Below are positions 26,561-37,431 of a stretch of 64,000 nucleotides of DNA, in pieces (the stretch's first letter is position 1; each line of letters opens with the position of its first letter). The stretch is from contig CACZYK010000006.1 of the NCBI GenBank assembly GCA_902785295.1, positions 1 through 64,000 of the forward strand. The letters are read 5' to 3'. A model generated the notes under the pieces. That model had not been told where the DNA came from and did not search any database. It worked only from the letters and a program-made list of their open reading frames with translations. A program made the position numbers and the translations under genes. The stretch comes from an uncultured Clostridium sp. (GTDB taxonomy: Bacteria > Bacillota > Clostridia > Clostridiales > Clostridiaceae).

Positions 26561-26607
26561 AAAAAGAAGGTCTTATGAAATATTTTTTTACTTCATAAAA
26601 CCTTCTA
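26561..26607 (-). terminator. Terminator after rodA
   Basis: AGAAGGTTTTATGAAG, a loop of A-rich sequence, then TTCATAAGACCTTCT and TTTTT on the minus strand. It ends the rodA transcript before the spoIVF genes. Confidence 0.8.
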
Positions 26608-26668
26608 AAAAAGTGTTAATTATTACTTTGCTTTTTTCTTCCTGCTGACTCCAATTAAGCATAAATTA
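26607..26668. repeat. Hairpin repeat, copy B (degenerate)
   Basis: The first 30 bases (26607-26636) equal copy A at 16731 except for two changes. The loop keeps TGACT..AATT, and the far arm (AAGCATAAATTAA) is shortened and merges with the rodA stop codon. As with copy A, it lies directly after a stop codon in the same orientation relative to the gene. Confidence 0.6.
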
Positions 26669-27829
26669 AAAATGTATTTTCTTTTTTCTCATTCCTACAT
26701 TTAAAACTAATGCCATTGCCATAAGAGTTGTAAGAAGAGAACTTCCTCCATAACTTACCATTGGTAATGTTATTCCTGTAATAGGCATAAGACCTATATT
26801 CATTCCTATGTTCTCAGTTATGGCAAATAATAAATAAGATACCATTCCCAAAACTAAAAGTGAGCCAAATAAATCCTTTGCCTGTCTTGCTATTTTTACC
26901 ATTTGCACTATTATTATCGAATATAATATTATTACAACTAAAGCACCTACTAATCCACACTGTTCTGCAATAGCAGTAAAAATAAAATCAGTTTGTATTT
27001 CTGGGACATTACTTGCTGCATATCCTATTGTACCATCAGGCTCTAATGAAGGCTGAGAGCCAAGAATTCCTCCTGAACCCATTCCAATTAAAGCCTGATT
27101 AAGCTGATATCCTGCATCACTATTTTCTTTTTCAGGGTCTAAAAAAGCTGTAAATCTAGTTACTTGATAAGAAGGAAGTAATCCTGAGTTAACTATTATA
27201 ACTATTGCTATTGCTAAAGTTGTAAGACCTCCTACTATTATTTTTCTATTAAATCCTGCAGCTGCTACTATTCCTAAAACTATAAAGAAACAAACCATTG
27301 TCATACCCATATCTGGTTGAATAGCAATAAGTCCAACTGGAATAATTGCATAAAAAACAATTTTAAAAAAGTTCTTTACATCATTTATTTCTCCATCCAT
27401 TTCATGAATAAGCTTTGCAATCATAAGTATAAGAGCAAATTTTGCAAGCTCTGCTGGCTGAATGCTTATTCCAAGCTTTATCCATCCTCTTGCTCCATTA
27501 ATTTCTTTTCCTATTCCTGGAATCCATACACATATAAGAAGTATTACAGAAAACCAATAAAATATTGGAACATACTCAAAAATAATAGAATAATCTATAG
27601 ATACTAATATATACATTGCTACTAAAGATATTATAAACCATGTTATTTGTTTTTTAACAAAATAATAAGGATATGTTACATTTCCTATACCTGCTTTAGT
27701 ACATAAATATATATTAAAAATTCCAAATAACACTAATAAAATTATAGATATTAAAAGTGCTTTATCTATTTCTCTTATAAGCTTAAAATCTAACTTATGT
27801 CTTTTAAAAAAATTTTCTCTTTCAAACAA
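26666..27829 (-). CDS. rodA: RodA/FtsW-family peptidoglycan glycosyltransferase (SEDS)
   Basis: 387 residues with ten membrane segments. SEDS hallmarks are visible: G-A-R-G-W-I-K-L-G, I-Q-P-D-M-G-M-T-M near the middle, and G-I-T-L-P-M-V-S-Y-G-G-S-S near the end. SEDS proteins polymerise lipid II together with a class B PBP, here probably MrdA in the same cluster. A TTG start is used: GGAGGTG lies seven bases before it. It follows minE. Confidence 0.93.
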   Translation of the reverse strand: MFERENFFKRHKLDFKLIREIDKALLISIILLVLFGIFNIYLCTKAGIGNVTYPYYFVKKQITWFIISLVAMYILVSIDYSIIFEYVPIFYWFSVILLICVWIPGIGKEINGARGWIKLGISIQPAELAKFALILMIAKLIHEMDGEINDVKNFFKIVFYAIIPVGLIAIQPDMGMTMVCFFIVLGIVAAAGFNRKIIVGGLTTLAIAIVIIVNSGLLPSYQVTRFTAFLDPEKENSDAGYQLNQALIGMGSGGILGSQPSLEPDGTIGYAASNVPEIQTDFIFTAIAEQCGLVGALVVIILYSIIIVQMVKIARQAKDLFGSLLVLGMVSYLLFAITENIGMNIGLMPITGITLPMVSYGGSSLLTTLMAMALVLNVGMRKKKIHF

Positions 27830-27964
27830 AAAATTACACCTCCTTGAATAAATATAACATATTGATTATACTATATAACATATATTTTTAAGATAATTAA
27901 TAAATTATTCATAAATTTCTTATAAAACAAAAAAGAAAATTTAATATATAATTTCTTAATAGTA

Positions 27965-28017
27965 CAAAAAAGCTACTATATGATAAATAAAAATTCATCA
28001 CATATAGTAGCCTTTTT
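27965..28017 (-). terminator. Terminator after minE
   Basis: GGCTACTATATG and CATATAGTAGC pair around an AT-rich loop, followed by TTTTTT on the minus strand; it begins two bases after the minE stop. Confidence 0.85.
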
Positions 28018-28018
28018 A

Positions 28019-28291
28019 TTATCTTCCTCTTACGCCCTTTATAGGTATATTAGCAACTAATGCTGAGTTTGTATCTCCTTTTAATGCTTCACTTTTTGTA
28101 ACAGATATTTCTACATCTTCACATTCAATTTCTATGTATTTTGCAAGAACTTCAAGAATTTCGCTTCTAATTTTTTCTATTGTCTCTTCTGGAATATCTC
28201 CTCTATCATGTATAAGTATAAGTCTTAACCTGTCTTTTGCCACTTGCTTAGGACTTTGCTTTTTAGAAAAGCTACTAAAGAATCCCATAAT
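28019..28291 (-). CDS. minE: Cell-division topological specificity factor MinE
   Basis: About 90 residues from M-G-F-F-S-S-F, with the amphipathic membrane-targeting start, the MinD-contact region (A-K-D-R-L-R-L-I-L-I-H-D-R) and the C-terminal dimer domain. MinE stimulates MinD ATPase and creates pole-to-pole oscillation. The frame's earlier start lies within the minD stop region and is not used. minE in a rod-shaped spore former, along with minCD, marks a clostridial rather than Bacillus-type Min system. Confidence 0.93.
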   Translation of the reverse strand: MMGFFSSFSKKQSPKQVAKDRLRLILIHDRGDIPEETIEKIRSEILEVLAKYIEIECEDVEISVTKSEALKGDTNSALVANIPIKGVRGR

Positions 28292-28305
28292 TCTCACCTC
28301 TTCCA

Positions 28306-29103
28306 CTACTTTCTTTTAAAGAACTTCTTTATTACACTAAAGAATCCTTCGTTTTCTTTGCTTAAATCCATGAAAGGCACTTCTTCTCCAGTGATTCTTC
28401 TTGCTATATTTTTAAAAGCTTGACCTGCATAAGCATTGTTTTCTAAAACTATTGGTTCTCCTTTATTTGTAGAAATTGTTACATTTTTATCATTAGGAAC
28501 TACCCCCATAAGCTTTACAGATAAAGTTTCTATTATATCTTGAACATCAAGCATATCTCCACTTTTAGTCATCTCATAATCTATTCTATTAACTATTATT
28601 CCATGGTCATCTAAGCCCTTTGCATCAAGCTTTCCAATAACTCTATCTGCATCTCTTACAGAAGTAATTTCTGGATTAACTACTACTAATGCTCTATCTG
28701 CCCCTATTACAGAATTTTCAAAACCTTGCTCTATTCCTGCTGGGCAATCAATTAATACATAATCATAATCTTCTTTAAGTTCATTTATAACCTTTAACAT
28801 TTGTTCAGGACTTATATCATCTTTGTCCTTTGTTTGTGCTGTTGGAAGCAAGCAAAGATTTGAATATCTTTTATCCTTTATTGTTGCTTGCTTAAGTCTA
28901 CATCTTCCCTCTATAACATCAAAAAGTGTATAAACTATTCTATTTTCTAATCCCATTAATACGTCTAAATTTCTAAGACCTGTATCTCCATCAACAACTA
29001 TAACCTTTTTTCCTAATGCAGCTAGTGCTGTACCTATATTAGCTGTAGTTGTAGTTTTTCCAACTCCCCCTTTTCCAGATGTAATTACTATAGATTCTCC
29101 CAT
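28306..29103 (-). CDS. minD: Septum site-determining ATPase MinD
   Basis: 265 residues: deviant Walker A S-G-K-G-G-V-G-K-T-T-T, switch regions V-V-D-G-D-T-G-L-R-N-L-D and Y-V-L-I-D-C-P-A-G, and a basic amphipathic C-terminal helix (F-F-S-V-I-K-K-F-F-K-R-K) for membrane binding. MinD recruits MinC to block FtsZ at the poles. It sits between minC and minE with 14-24 base gaps. Confidence 0.96.
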   Translation of the reverse strand: MGESIVITSGKGGVGKTTTTANIGTALAALGKKVIVVDGDTGLRNLDVLMGLENRIVYTLFDVIEGRCRLKQATIKDKRYSNLCLLPTAQTKDKDDISPEQMLKVINELKEDYDYVLIDCPAGIEQGFENSVIGADRALVVVNPEITSVRDADRVIGKLDAKGLDDHGIIVNRIDYEMTKSGDMLDVQDIIETLSVKLMGVVPNDKNVTISTNKGEPIVLENNAYAGQAFKNIARRITGEEVPFMDLSKENEGFFSVIKKFFKRK

Positions 29104-29127
29104 TACTATACTCCTCTCCTAATCAAA

Positions 29128-29778
29128 CTAAAAATATTTATTACTTATATATGGCTCTACTATTATAGTTCCATTATTTACTCTTGCTACTTCTGGATAT
29201 TCTGGCTTTTCATAATCATCTGGTGAAATTGTGATTATATTACCAATTTTCAATATTCCTGGCTGAAGAGAATATGCGGCAATAATTGCTTCATCATTTC
29301 CAGTAGTTCCTGCAAAGACATTTCCTTTAATATTTCCAAGAACAATTATATTACCAGTAGCATAAACCTCTGCTCCACTATTAATATCCCCAATAATAAC
29401 TATATTGCCTTGATAGTTAATACGTTGTCCACTTCTTATAGTTTTTCTTATGAATTTAGTTTTTCCTTCATGTACTCCACTAAAGCCTTTACTATCATCT
29501 TCTTGTTCTTCTTTTTGAAGTTCAATATCTTCAAATATTACTTCTTTTACTTCTATCTTCTCAATTAAAGTATCTTTTAATTTTAATATTTGTTTTTCAT
29601 TAAGATTAGAAAGCTTAGTTGATATATATAAAGAAGTTCCTTTATAAAATTTTTTTCCTTTTGAAAGTTTTATAGTTAAGGTTTCAAGCATATCTTCAAA
29701 ATTTCCAAATTTATCACTATCAACCTCCGCTATTAATCCATCTCTCTTACCTTTTATTCTTACACCATCATTTCGCAT
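29128..29778 (-). CDS. minC: Septum site-determining protein MinC
   Basis: 216 residues: an N-terminal domain that antagonises FtsZ and a C-terminal beta-helix domain (about 110-210) with the glycine-spaced repeats G-Q-R-I-N-Y-Q-G-N-I, I-N-S-G-A-E-V-Y-A and I-K-G-N-V-F-A-G that binds MinD. First gene of minCDE, separated from mrdA by a terminator, so minCDE probably has its own promoter in the 180-base gap. Confidence 0.92.
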   Translation of the reverse strand: MRNDGVRIKGKRDGLIAEVDSDKFGNFEDMLETLTIKLSKGKKFYKGTSLYISTKLSNLNEKQILKLKDTLIEKIEVKEVIFEDIELQKEEQEDDSKGFSGVHEGKTKFIRKTIRSGQRINYQGNIVIIGDINSGAEVYATGNIIVLGNIKGNVFAGTTGNDEAIIAAYSLQPGILKIGNIITISPDDYEKPEYPEVARVNNGTIIVEPYISNKYF

Positions 29779-29928
29779 TGGTTACTAACCTCCAGCAATT
29801 ATAAAATAACTTTTACTAAAATCATAAGTTGTTACTTTAAAAATGTTTTATTTTATTAATTATACCATTAATGAAAAGGTATTTGTAGATTATATAAAGT
29901 TTTTTTTGCCAAATTTCAAAACAAAAAG

Positions 29929-29953
29929 GCTTTACACAAAGCCTTTTTTTATT
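29929..29953 (-). terminator. Terminator after mrdA
   Basis: AAAAAAAGGCTTTGTGTAAAGCCTTTTTG on the minus strand in outline (arms AAAGGCTTT/AAAGCCTTT), starting nine bases after the mrdA stop. It separates mrdA from minC. Confidence 0.85.
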
Positions 29954-29961
29954 AGGAAATT

Positions 29962-32826
29962 CTATTCCTCTTCTTTGTTGTCTTCAGGTATTGTTAAAAC
30001 ATATTTTGAAAATGTTTCTGATTTATTTGCATAATTTGGATCGATTTGTAATAATCTTTCTTTAAAATATGCTTCATAAACAGCTCTTGTAACCTTAGCA
30101 ACTGAGCCACCATGACCTCCATCATAAGCAACAACCACCACGGATATTTCAGGATTATCAAATGGTGCATAGCTTATATAAGTTGCATATGGTGCTCTTC
30201 CTATTTCATATTGTTTATCAGAAAAATCTGCTGTACCTGTTTTACCAGCAGTTGCTATTGGAAATCCTCTAAATGCTACTGAGGCTGTACCACCTTCTTC
30301 ATTAACTCTGCTCATACCATCTTTAATAGCATTTATTGTACTTTGCTTTAATTCGGTTTTATCTAAAACTTCTGGGGTATATTCTTCTATTAAGCCTCCA
30401 TCTGGATTGGTTATCTTATCAACTAAATGAAGTTTATATCTTATACCATTTGTAGCCATTGTAGATACATACTGAGATAATTGAAGTGGAGTAAATGCAT
30501 TCATACCTTGACCTATAGATGCATTAATAAGTTCTGCTGGAGAAGTTATTTCACTTCCCTTATCCTGAACAACAAATCTTGCTATTACATTTGCTACAAC
30601 AACTGCTTGTTTATCTATTGTAGTAGTAACATTTTTGCTTTCTTCATATGCTTTAAGATTTTCTCTATATTTTTCTGATGAATTCATTAATTTTTTTACA
30701 TCATCTAAAATATATTTTGCAAAATCATCTGTTCCTAAAGCATTTTCTCCAGTTCCTATTTGATTAAGTCTATTTGTTATCTTTTCTTTTAAATCAACCT
30801 TAGCATTTTTTACATCTTCTTCATCCTCTTCACTTTTAGAGTAATCTAATGGTACAAAAAAAGTGCCATTATATTCTCCTCCCTCTAAATATTGAGCTAA
30901 ATAAAGTTTTGAAGATGCTATTGCTCTTGTTTTCCATGACTGGAAGTTATAAACCTGACCAAAGTTTTCTTCTATTTCTATTCCTGTACTTGGATTTTGT
31001 TGACCTTTAGGGTCTACTCCTAATCCAAATCTCCATGCATAGTGTGCTAGTATATCTAAAGAACTAAGATTAGCACCACCATTTTTGTATATTCTATATC
31101 CTGTTTCATAGAAATAGTAGTTACATGACTGCTCAATTGCTGAACCAATTCCTATTGTTCCATGATATCCAAGACATGTTGGTGCAAAACCACCACCAAA
31201 AGTTTCCTTATGCTCATTAAAAGTGTGCCTACATGTTATTCTAGTAGTTGAGTCTATAGCTCCACTTTCTATTCCAGCAACACCGGTCATAATCTTAAAT
31301 GTAGACCCTGGAGGGATAAGCCCTTGAGTTGCATAATTATAAAATGGTTTTGGATATAAATCATATTGGTCTTCTCTTACTCCATTTGAATTCAACGGGA
31401 ATAAATCATCTACATTTTTTTGCAATCCTCTTGATGATATAAACTGATTTCCAAATGCCTCTAAATCCGGTGCAAAATATTCAGTTGTTTTTTCTGGTGA
31501 AAGTTGTCCTGATATTGCAAAATCATTTGGATCATAGTTAGGAAGAGAAACTAAAGCTAATATTCTTCCTGTATTTACTTCAGTAACAATTACAGCACCT
31601 CTGTTACAATTTCTATAACTTCCATCACCATTTCTTATTTCTTCCATTGTATCAGCTAGTGCTTTTTCTGCAACATATTGAAGATTTTTATCTAAGGTTA
31701 AATGAACATTATTTCCTGGATATGATTCAAGCTTAAATAATTCTTGAGTTACTCTTCCTGTAGAATTAACCTTAACAGTTGTTCCTCCTTTTACACCCTT
31801 TAACTGCTCTTCAAAAGCAGATTCTATTCCTGCAACTCCTATAAGGTCTGTAGAAGCATCATATCCCCTTAGCTCATATTTTTCCTTATTTGAGCTGCTT
31901 ATAGGAGATAGGTATCCTATTGCAGAAGAAGCCAAATCTTTATATGGATAATTTCTTATAGGCTCTAATGAAATATCTATTCCTGGAAGGTCATTTAACT
32001 TTTGATAAATTATAAAAGCAGTTTCTTTATTTATATTTTTTGCTATGGTTACAGACTCATATCCATTTAAACTCTTTAATCTTAATGCGTCAAGAACAAC
32101 CATATACTTTCTTAATTGTTGACGTGTATAATTTTGAAGTAAAATGTTGGTAAGTTCTTCACCACTCATTTCTTTATATTTTTTTATTTCTTCATCTGTT
32201 GGATTTAATAACTTTATTAAATTGTGAAGCTTTACTAAATAATTAAATGATTCATTTGCTGTAACTTCCATAAGCTTATCATTTATTTTTTCTATTTGTT
32301 TATCTGTTAAGTCTTCACTTTCATCCATATCTTCATCTTTTCTAAGAGCCTTTTCAAAATCTTCATTCATGCCTCTATCTCTTTTAAATAAAAGCTCTTC
32401 TGCTCTTTTCCCGCTATCACTTGTTGAGGTATATTCAAAATATGGTTTATCATTTTCATCAATTTTTAAAATAAGCTCATCTTGAATACTATTTATATCA
32501 TCTTTTTCTTCTAATATCTCCATAAGAGTATCCATTGTTTTAAAGAAATGTTTTGTAGCTTCATCTGTAATTGTATAAGTTATAGCATATGTTTGAGTAT
32601 TATTTGCAAGTATATTTCCATTTTGATCAAATATTATTCCCCTAGGTGCTGTTTCTGATACGAATTTAGTTGATGTTGTATCTGCTTTTTCTTTATAATC
32701 TTCATGCTTATAAACTTGAATATATATAAGTCTAGCAATAATAGATGTAAAAACTATTCCTGTAATTATCAAAAAACCAGTATATTTTGATAATTTTTTC
32801 TTCTTTTCTTGTTTCTTTACTATCAT
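29962..32826 (-). CDS. mrdA: Penicillin-binding protein 2 (class B, elongasome)
   Basis: 954 residues: short cytoplasmic tail, membrane anchor (about 15-35), a long dimerisation region with an acidic insertion (about 130-260), and a transpeptidase domain with S-T-F-K (P-P-G-S-T-F-K-I-M-T), S-C-N and K-T-G-T. It crosslinks peptidoglycan with RodA. The protein is longer than E. coli PBP2 (about 630), due to inserted segments around 130-260 and 640-720, typical of clostridial members. Its start overlaps the mreD stop by four bases. Confidence 0.93.
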   Translation of the reverse strand: MIVKKQEKKKKLSKYTGFLIITGIVFTSIIARLIYIQVYKHEDYKEKADTTSTKFVSETAPRGIIFDQNGNILANNTQTYAITYTITDEATKHFFKTMDTLMEILEEKDDINSIQDELILKIDENDKPYFEYTSTSDSGKRAEELLFKRDRGMNEDFEKALRKDEDMDESEDLTDKQIEKINDKLMEVTANESFNYLVKLHNLIKLLNPTDEEIKKYKEMSGEELTNILLQNYTRQQLRKYMVVLDALRLKSLNGYESVTIAKNINKETAFIIYQKLNDLPGIDISLEPIRNYPYKDLASSAIGYLSPISSSNKEKYELRGYDASTDLIGVAGIESAFEEQLKGVKGGTTVKVNSTGRVTQELFKLESYPGNNVHLTLDKNLQYVAEKALADTMEEIRNGDGSYRNCNRGAVIVTEVNTGRILALVSLPNYDPNDFAISGQLSPEKTTEYFAPDLEAFGNQFISSRGLQKNVDDLFPLNSNGVREDQYDLYPKPFYNYATQGLIPPGSTFKIMTGVAGIESGAIDSTTRITCRHTFNEHKETFGGGFAPTCLGYHGTIGIGSAIEQSCNYYFYETGYRIYKNGGANLSSLDILAHYAWRFGLGVDPKGQQNPSTGIEIEENFGQVYNFQSWKTRAIASSKLYLAQYLEGGEYNGTFFVPLDYSKSEEDEEDVKNAKVDLKEKITNRLNQIGTGENALGTDDFAKYILDDVKKLMNSSEKYRENLKAYEESKNVTTTIDKQAVVVANVIARFVVQDKGSEITSPAELINASIGQGMNAFTPLQLSQYVSTMATNGIRYKLHLVDKITNPDGGLIEEYTPEVLDKTELKQSTINAIKDGMSRVNEEGGTASVAFRGFPIATAGKTGTADFSDKQYEIGRAPYATYISYAPFDNPEISVVVVAYDGGHGGSVAKVTRAVYEAYFKERLLQIDPNYANKSETFSKYVLTIPEDNKEEE

Positions 32827-33314
32827 CTAAAATTCTTTTTTCTCCTTTCAAAATCTTTGTTTGAAAATTTATAAATTAGTCCATAAAATAAATACATCAA
32901 AATAGAATTATAAAATGCCACAAACATATTTTTAAGTAAAGTTGCCTTTATTCCTATAATATATATAATAATAAATACTACTATAAGCTTTATAATGCTT
33001 GAAAAAAACATTGTAATAACAGGAATTATTCTTCTATTTTTCCATATGCCTTCTCCTATAATACCTACCACAAAGCATATAAGCATATTTACTAAAGAAT
33101 TTATTCCAAAAGCTTGAGTAAAATAAATATCTTGAAGTATTCCACTTACTACTCCAATAAATACTCCTTCTTCTTTTCCATTTATAATTGAATATGCTAT
33201 TGCAAATACAAATAAAGTGCTAGGATAAATTCCCTTAATAGCAAGAAAAGGAAGAAAGGAAATATCCAATATTAAAAGTAGTATTGAAATTAAAACTACA
33301 ATAAATTTTTTCAT
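32823..33314 (-). CDS. mreD: Rod-shape protein MreD
   Basis: 163 residues with five membrane segments and the pattern G-K-E-E-G-V-F-I-G-V-V-S-G-I-L-Q-D of MreD. It is part of the elongasome with MreC and RodA. Small gaps on both sides place it in the mreBCD-mrdA operon. Confidence 0.88.
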   Translation of the reverse strand: MKKFIVVLISILLLILDISFLPFLAIKGIYPSTLFVFAIAYSIINGKEEGVFIGVVSGILQDIYFTQAFGINSLVNMLICFVVGIIGEGIWKNRRIIPVITMFFSSIIKLIVVFIIIYIIGIKATLLKNMFVAFYNSILMYLFYGLIYKFSNKDFERRKKNFR

Positions 33315-33317
33315 TTC

Positions 33318-34166
33318 TTACTCCCCATATTTTATTTCTTTTTTATCATTAGGAACAATTATAAGAAGCTCCTCAAGTTTGTTAAAATCTACATATGGTT
33401 CTACAATAGCACTTTTCATTACCTTTACCTTATCTTCTTTAACAGATATAACTTTTCCTACTCTTATATTCTTAGGGTAAACTAATCCTAAACCTGATGT
33501 TAAAATAACATCTCCTTCTTTTATATCTGAATCTATAGGAAGATAATTAACTTTTGTAAGGTTTTTATTTTTACTATCTACATATCCTTGTAAAACTCCA
33601 GTATTTTCTCCAGAATTTTCTGACATAACACTTACAGCAACATTTTCATTTATTATGCATTGAATTATAGACCAATTATTTCCAACAGTTGTAACCTGGC
33701 CTACAAGCCCTTCCGCTGCTATAACAACCATGCCCTTTTCTACTCCATTTTTTTTGCCCTTATCTACTATATATCCATCTAAAATCCCGCCTGGAGTATA
33801 TCCAATTATGTTAGTTGCTAAATAAGTATATTCTCCATTTTCTTCTTTAAACTCTAATAAACTTCTTAATCTTTCATTTTCTTCTTTTAGATTTGAATAT
33901 TTTGCAAGCTCATTTTTTAATTCATTATTTTCTTTAACAAGCTCTGCATTAGTATTTTTTACCTCAGAAAAATTCAAGAAAAAGTCTACAAAATTCTTTG
34001 CTCCATTATTAATATTATAAATTATCTTCTGCATTGGATTTAAAAGCTCTCCTGCATTACTTTCTAATCCCTTTGTATCTTTACTTGCAGTATATATAAT
34101 CAATCCTAAAAATGTAACTGACAGAACCACTATAGTTACTGTCAGTTTATTTTTAAAGAGCTTCAT
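33318..34166 (-). CDS. mreC: Rod-shape protein MreC
   Basis: 282 residues: one N-terminal membrane helix, a coiled coil (about 70-110, K-E-N-N-E-L-K-N-E-L) and a beta-rich periplasmic-type domain containing G-Y-T-P-G-G and V-G-Q-V-T-T-V-G. MreC links MreB filaments to peptidoglycan synthases. Confidence 0.92.
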   Translation of the reverse strand: MKLFKNKLTVTIVVLSVTFLGLIIYTASKDTKGLESNAGELLNPMQKIIYNINNGAKNFVDFFLNFSEVKNTNAELVKENNELKNELAKYSNLKEENERLRSLLEFKEENGEYTYLATNIIGYTPGGILDGYIVDKGKKNGVEKGMVVIAAEGLVGQVTTVGNNWSIIQCIINENVAVSVMSENSGENTGVLQGYVDSKNKNLTKVNYLPIDSDIKEGDVILTSGLGLVYPKNIRVGKVISVKEDKVKVMKSAIVEPYVDFNKLEELLIIVPNDKKEIKYGE

Positions 34167-34171
34167 ATATG

Positions 34172-35194
<1,023 letters not shown>

Positions 35195-35198
35195 CTAA

Positions 35199-35885
35199 TT
35201 ATATAATTCCTTTTTCTTTTAAACTTATAAATTTATTATTTCCTATAATAATATGGTCAATTAACTGAATTCCTAAAATTTTTCCACTTTCCTGTATTCT
35301 AAGGGTTATATTTATATCTTCCTTGCTTGGCGTTGGATCTCCTGAAGGATGATTATGACATATAATAACATTTGCTCCACCACTTTTAATAGCCTCACAA
35401 AATATTTCTCTAGGATGAACTATGGAAGTATTAAGACTTCCTTTAAATGTATCTTTTACTTTTATCACTTGGTTTTTTACATTAAGAACTATCACTTTTA
35501 ATATTTCTTGGTTTATTCCTGTCATCTCTCGCATAAGCATTTCTGCTACATCTTTAGGCGAATTTATATAAATCTTATCTTGCTTTGACTTTAATGTTCC
35601 TATTCGTCTTACTAATTCTGATAGTGCAAGAATTTGAGATGCTTTTGTGTCTTTTACACCTTTTATGGAAATCATATCTTTATATGAAACATCTAAAATT
35701 CCATCTAAACCACCAATTTTACTTAAAATTTTTTGGCTTAGTGATATTATATTTTCACCCTTTACTCCGCTTCTTAAAATTATAGCTAAAAGTTCTGAAT
35801 TAGTAAGGCTTTCTGCTCCTAAGTATAATAATTTTTCTATTGGTCTTTCGTTCTTGGGCATATCCATAATTTTAAAATTATCCAT
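35199..35885 (-). CDS. radC: RadC/JAB1-family protein
   Basis: 228 residues: helix-hairpin-helix N-terminus (about 30-85) and a JAMM-type domain with V-I-I-C-H-N-H-P-S-G-D-P-T-P-S, the metal-binding H-x-H-x(7)-S-x-x-D pattern. RadC is not required for DNA repair as once thought; its function remains unclear. It sits between maf and mreB in the conserved Firmicutes order. Confidence 0.92.
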   Translation of the reverse strand: MDNFKIMDMPKNERPIEKLLYLGAESLTNSELLAIILRSGVKGENIISLSQKILSKIGGLDGILDVSYKDMISIKGVKDTKASQILALSELVRRIGTLKSKQDKIYINSPKDVAEMLMREMTGINQEILKVIVLNVKNQVIKVKDTFKGSLNTSIVHPREIFCEAIKSGGANVIICHNHPSGDPTPSKEDINITLRIQESGKILGIQLIDHIIIGNNKFISLKEKGII

Positions 35886-35920
35886 TTTTTATTCTCCTTA
35901 ATTATAGACTCCCATCCCAC

Positions 35921-36487
35921 CTATTTTAAATTATTGAGCATATTCTTTATTTTATTTAAAGGTAATCCAACAACATTATAATAACAACCATTTATTTTTT
36001 CTACAAAAACTCCACCTTTTCCTTGAATGCCATAGGCTCCTGCCTTATCTAATGGTTCATCACTTTCAATGTATTCTCTTATTTCCTCTTCTGTAAGAGT
36101 TGAAAATTTAACTTCTGTACATAGAAAGTCTTGCATTATTTCATTTGTTTTTGTATTAATTATAGCTATACCCGAATAAACTTTGTGAACATTTCCGCTT
36201 AATTCACTAAGCATGTTAAAGGCATCTTCTTTATCTTTTGGCTTTCCTAGTATTTTATTATTTATAGTTACAATAGTATCTACTCCTATTATAACAGATG
36301 GTTCTTTTACCTTATCAGCTACATCTTTTGCTTTTCCTAAAGAAAGCTCTTTAACATAATCTGATACACTACTTTTTAGTTTTACTTCATCTTCATTAAA
36401 ATTACTAACTATTATATCAAAATCATCAACAATTCTTTTTAATAATTCTTGTCTTCTTTCTGAAGCTGAAGCCAGTACAACCTTCAA
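35921..36487 (-). CDS. maf: Maf-family nucleotide pyrophosphatase
   Basis: 189 residues from a TTG start ([12 protein letters not shown]), eight bases after AAGGAG. Key motifs are [14 protein letters not shown] and [10 protein letters not shown]. Maf hydrolyses dTTP/UTP and modified pyrimidine nucleotides. The usual P in S-P-R-R is E here. First gene of the maf-radC-mreBCD-mrdA run. Confidence 0.92.
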   Translation of the reverse strand: MKVVLASASERRQELLKRIVDDFDIIVSNFNEDEVKLKSSVSDYVKELSLGKAKDVADKVKEPSVIIGVDTIVTINNKILGKPKDKEDAFNMLSELSGNVHKVYSGIAIINTKTNEIMQDFLCTEVKFSTLTEEEIREYIESDEPLDKAGAYGIQGKGGVFVEKINGCYYNVVGLPLNKIKNMLNNLK

Positions 36488-36570
36488 TAATTTCACTCCT
36501 TGTAAATATCATTTTTAGTGTTGCCTTTTTATATAATTTATAAACATAACCTTTTAAATTAATGCTTATT

Positions 36571-36624
36571 ATTAAGTGTAGTTACAATAACTAAAATGGC
36601 ATTACTACACTTAATATAGTGTAT
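36571..36624. repeat. Inverted repeats with three TACACT half-sites upstream of maf
   Basis: ATTAAGTGTAGT (36571-36582) is repeated in inverted orientation at 36604-36615, separated by 21 bases. The right copy is also one arm of TACACT-6-AGTGTA (36607-36624). There is no T-run, so this is not a terminator. It lies between the SPOR gene and maf and may be an operator or a folded 5' leader of the maf-mre transcript. Confidence 0.55.
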
Positions 36625-36683
36625 CATTTAATACTTTATGAAACAAGGGAAAATATATAAATGTAACTTATTTTAATTTTTTT

Positions 36684-37352
36684 TTAAGATTTATACTTAA
36701 TTAAAAAATTATATAAAAAATTTATAGAATCACTTATATTTTCTTTTTTATATTCTTCTGGAAGAGAGGTTATATTTTCTAATAATTTATTTAGATTTTC
36801 TTCTTCTTTGCAATTTGATGATACCTCAAAAACCCATTCTTTAAACTTTGTTGTATTATATCCTTCCACATCTTTTTCATTTACAGTATCTATTACTTTT
36901 AAATAAGCTTCTATTATTTTTGATATAATTTTTTCATTTGAATCATTATTATTTAATACACAATTTATATTGAAATTTTCTACCTGTTGATTAGATAATA
37001 AAGATAGTTTTTCATTTATGTTTTCTTTAGAATATATTCCTGCAATCACTTTATACTTATCATCACTTTTTACTAATACTTTTTGAAAATCAGAAGAAAT
37101 ATTATTTAAAACTTCATTTGCATTTTCTTCACTTGAAAATAATCCACATTGAATTATTCCAAAGCTTATATTTTCTTTAACATCATTATTAAGATTATTT
37201 CCAATTTTATTGTTTTTTATAAGTTCAGTTCTTCCTAGAAATAAAAATTTAAATATCACCGTACCTATAATCATGGAAAATATAATAACAAGGGAATAAA
37301 TAATAAAATTTTTTTTTCCTTTTTTTCTATAATCATACCTTGTGTAACTCAT
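36684..37352 (-). CDS. SPOR-like membrane protein
   Basis: About 222 residues from M-S-Y-T-R-Y-D-Y-R-K-K. A basic cytoplasmic head, one membrane helix (about 18-40), then a segment F-G-I-I-Q-C-G-L-F-S-S-E-E-N-A through V-I-A-G-I-Y-S that resembles the SPOR peptidoglycan-binding fold, and a helical C-terminus. SPOR proteins bind denuded glycan at septa or the spore coat. It lies just upstream of maf and the mre genes, which fits a wall-associated role. Confidence 0.65.
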   Translation of the reverse strand: MSYTRYDYRKKGKKNFIIYSLVIIFSMIIGTVIFKFLFLGRTELIKNNKIGNNLNNDVKENISFGIIQCGLFSSEENANEVLNNISSDFQKVLVKSDDKYKVIAGIYSKENINEKLSLLSNQQVENFNINCVLNNNDSNEKIISKIIEAYLKVIDTVNEKDVEGYNTTKFKEWVFEVSSNCKEEENLNKLLENITSLPEEYKKENISDSINFLYNFLIKYKS

Positions 37353-37431
37353 CTTTACCCCTCCTATATATATCAATATATAATTATTAGGAAGGGTTTT
37401 TATTTATTCATTATGTTAATAATTATTTAAG

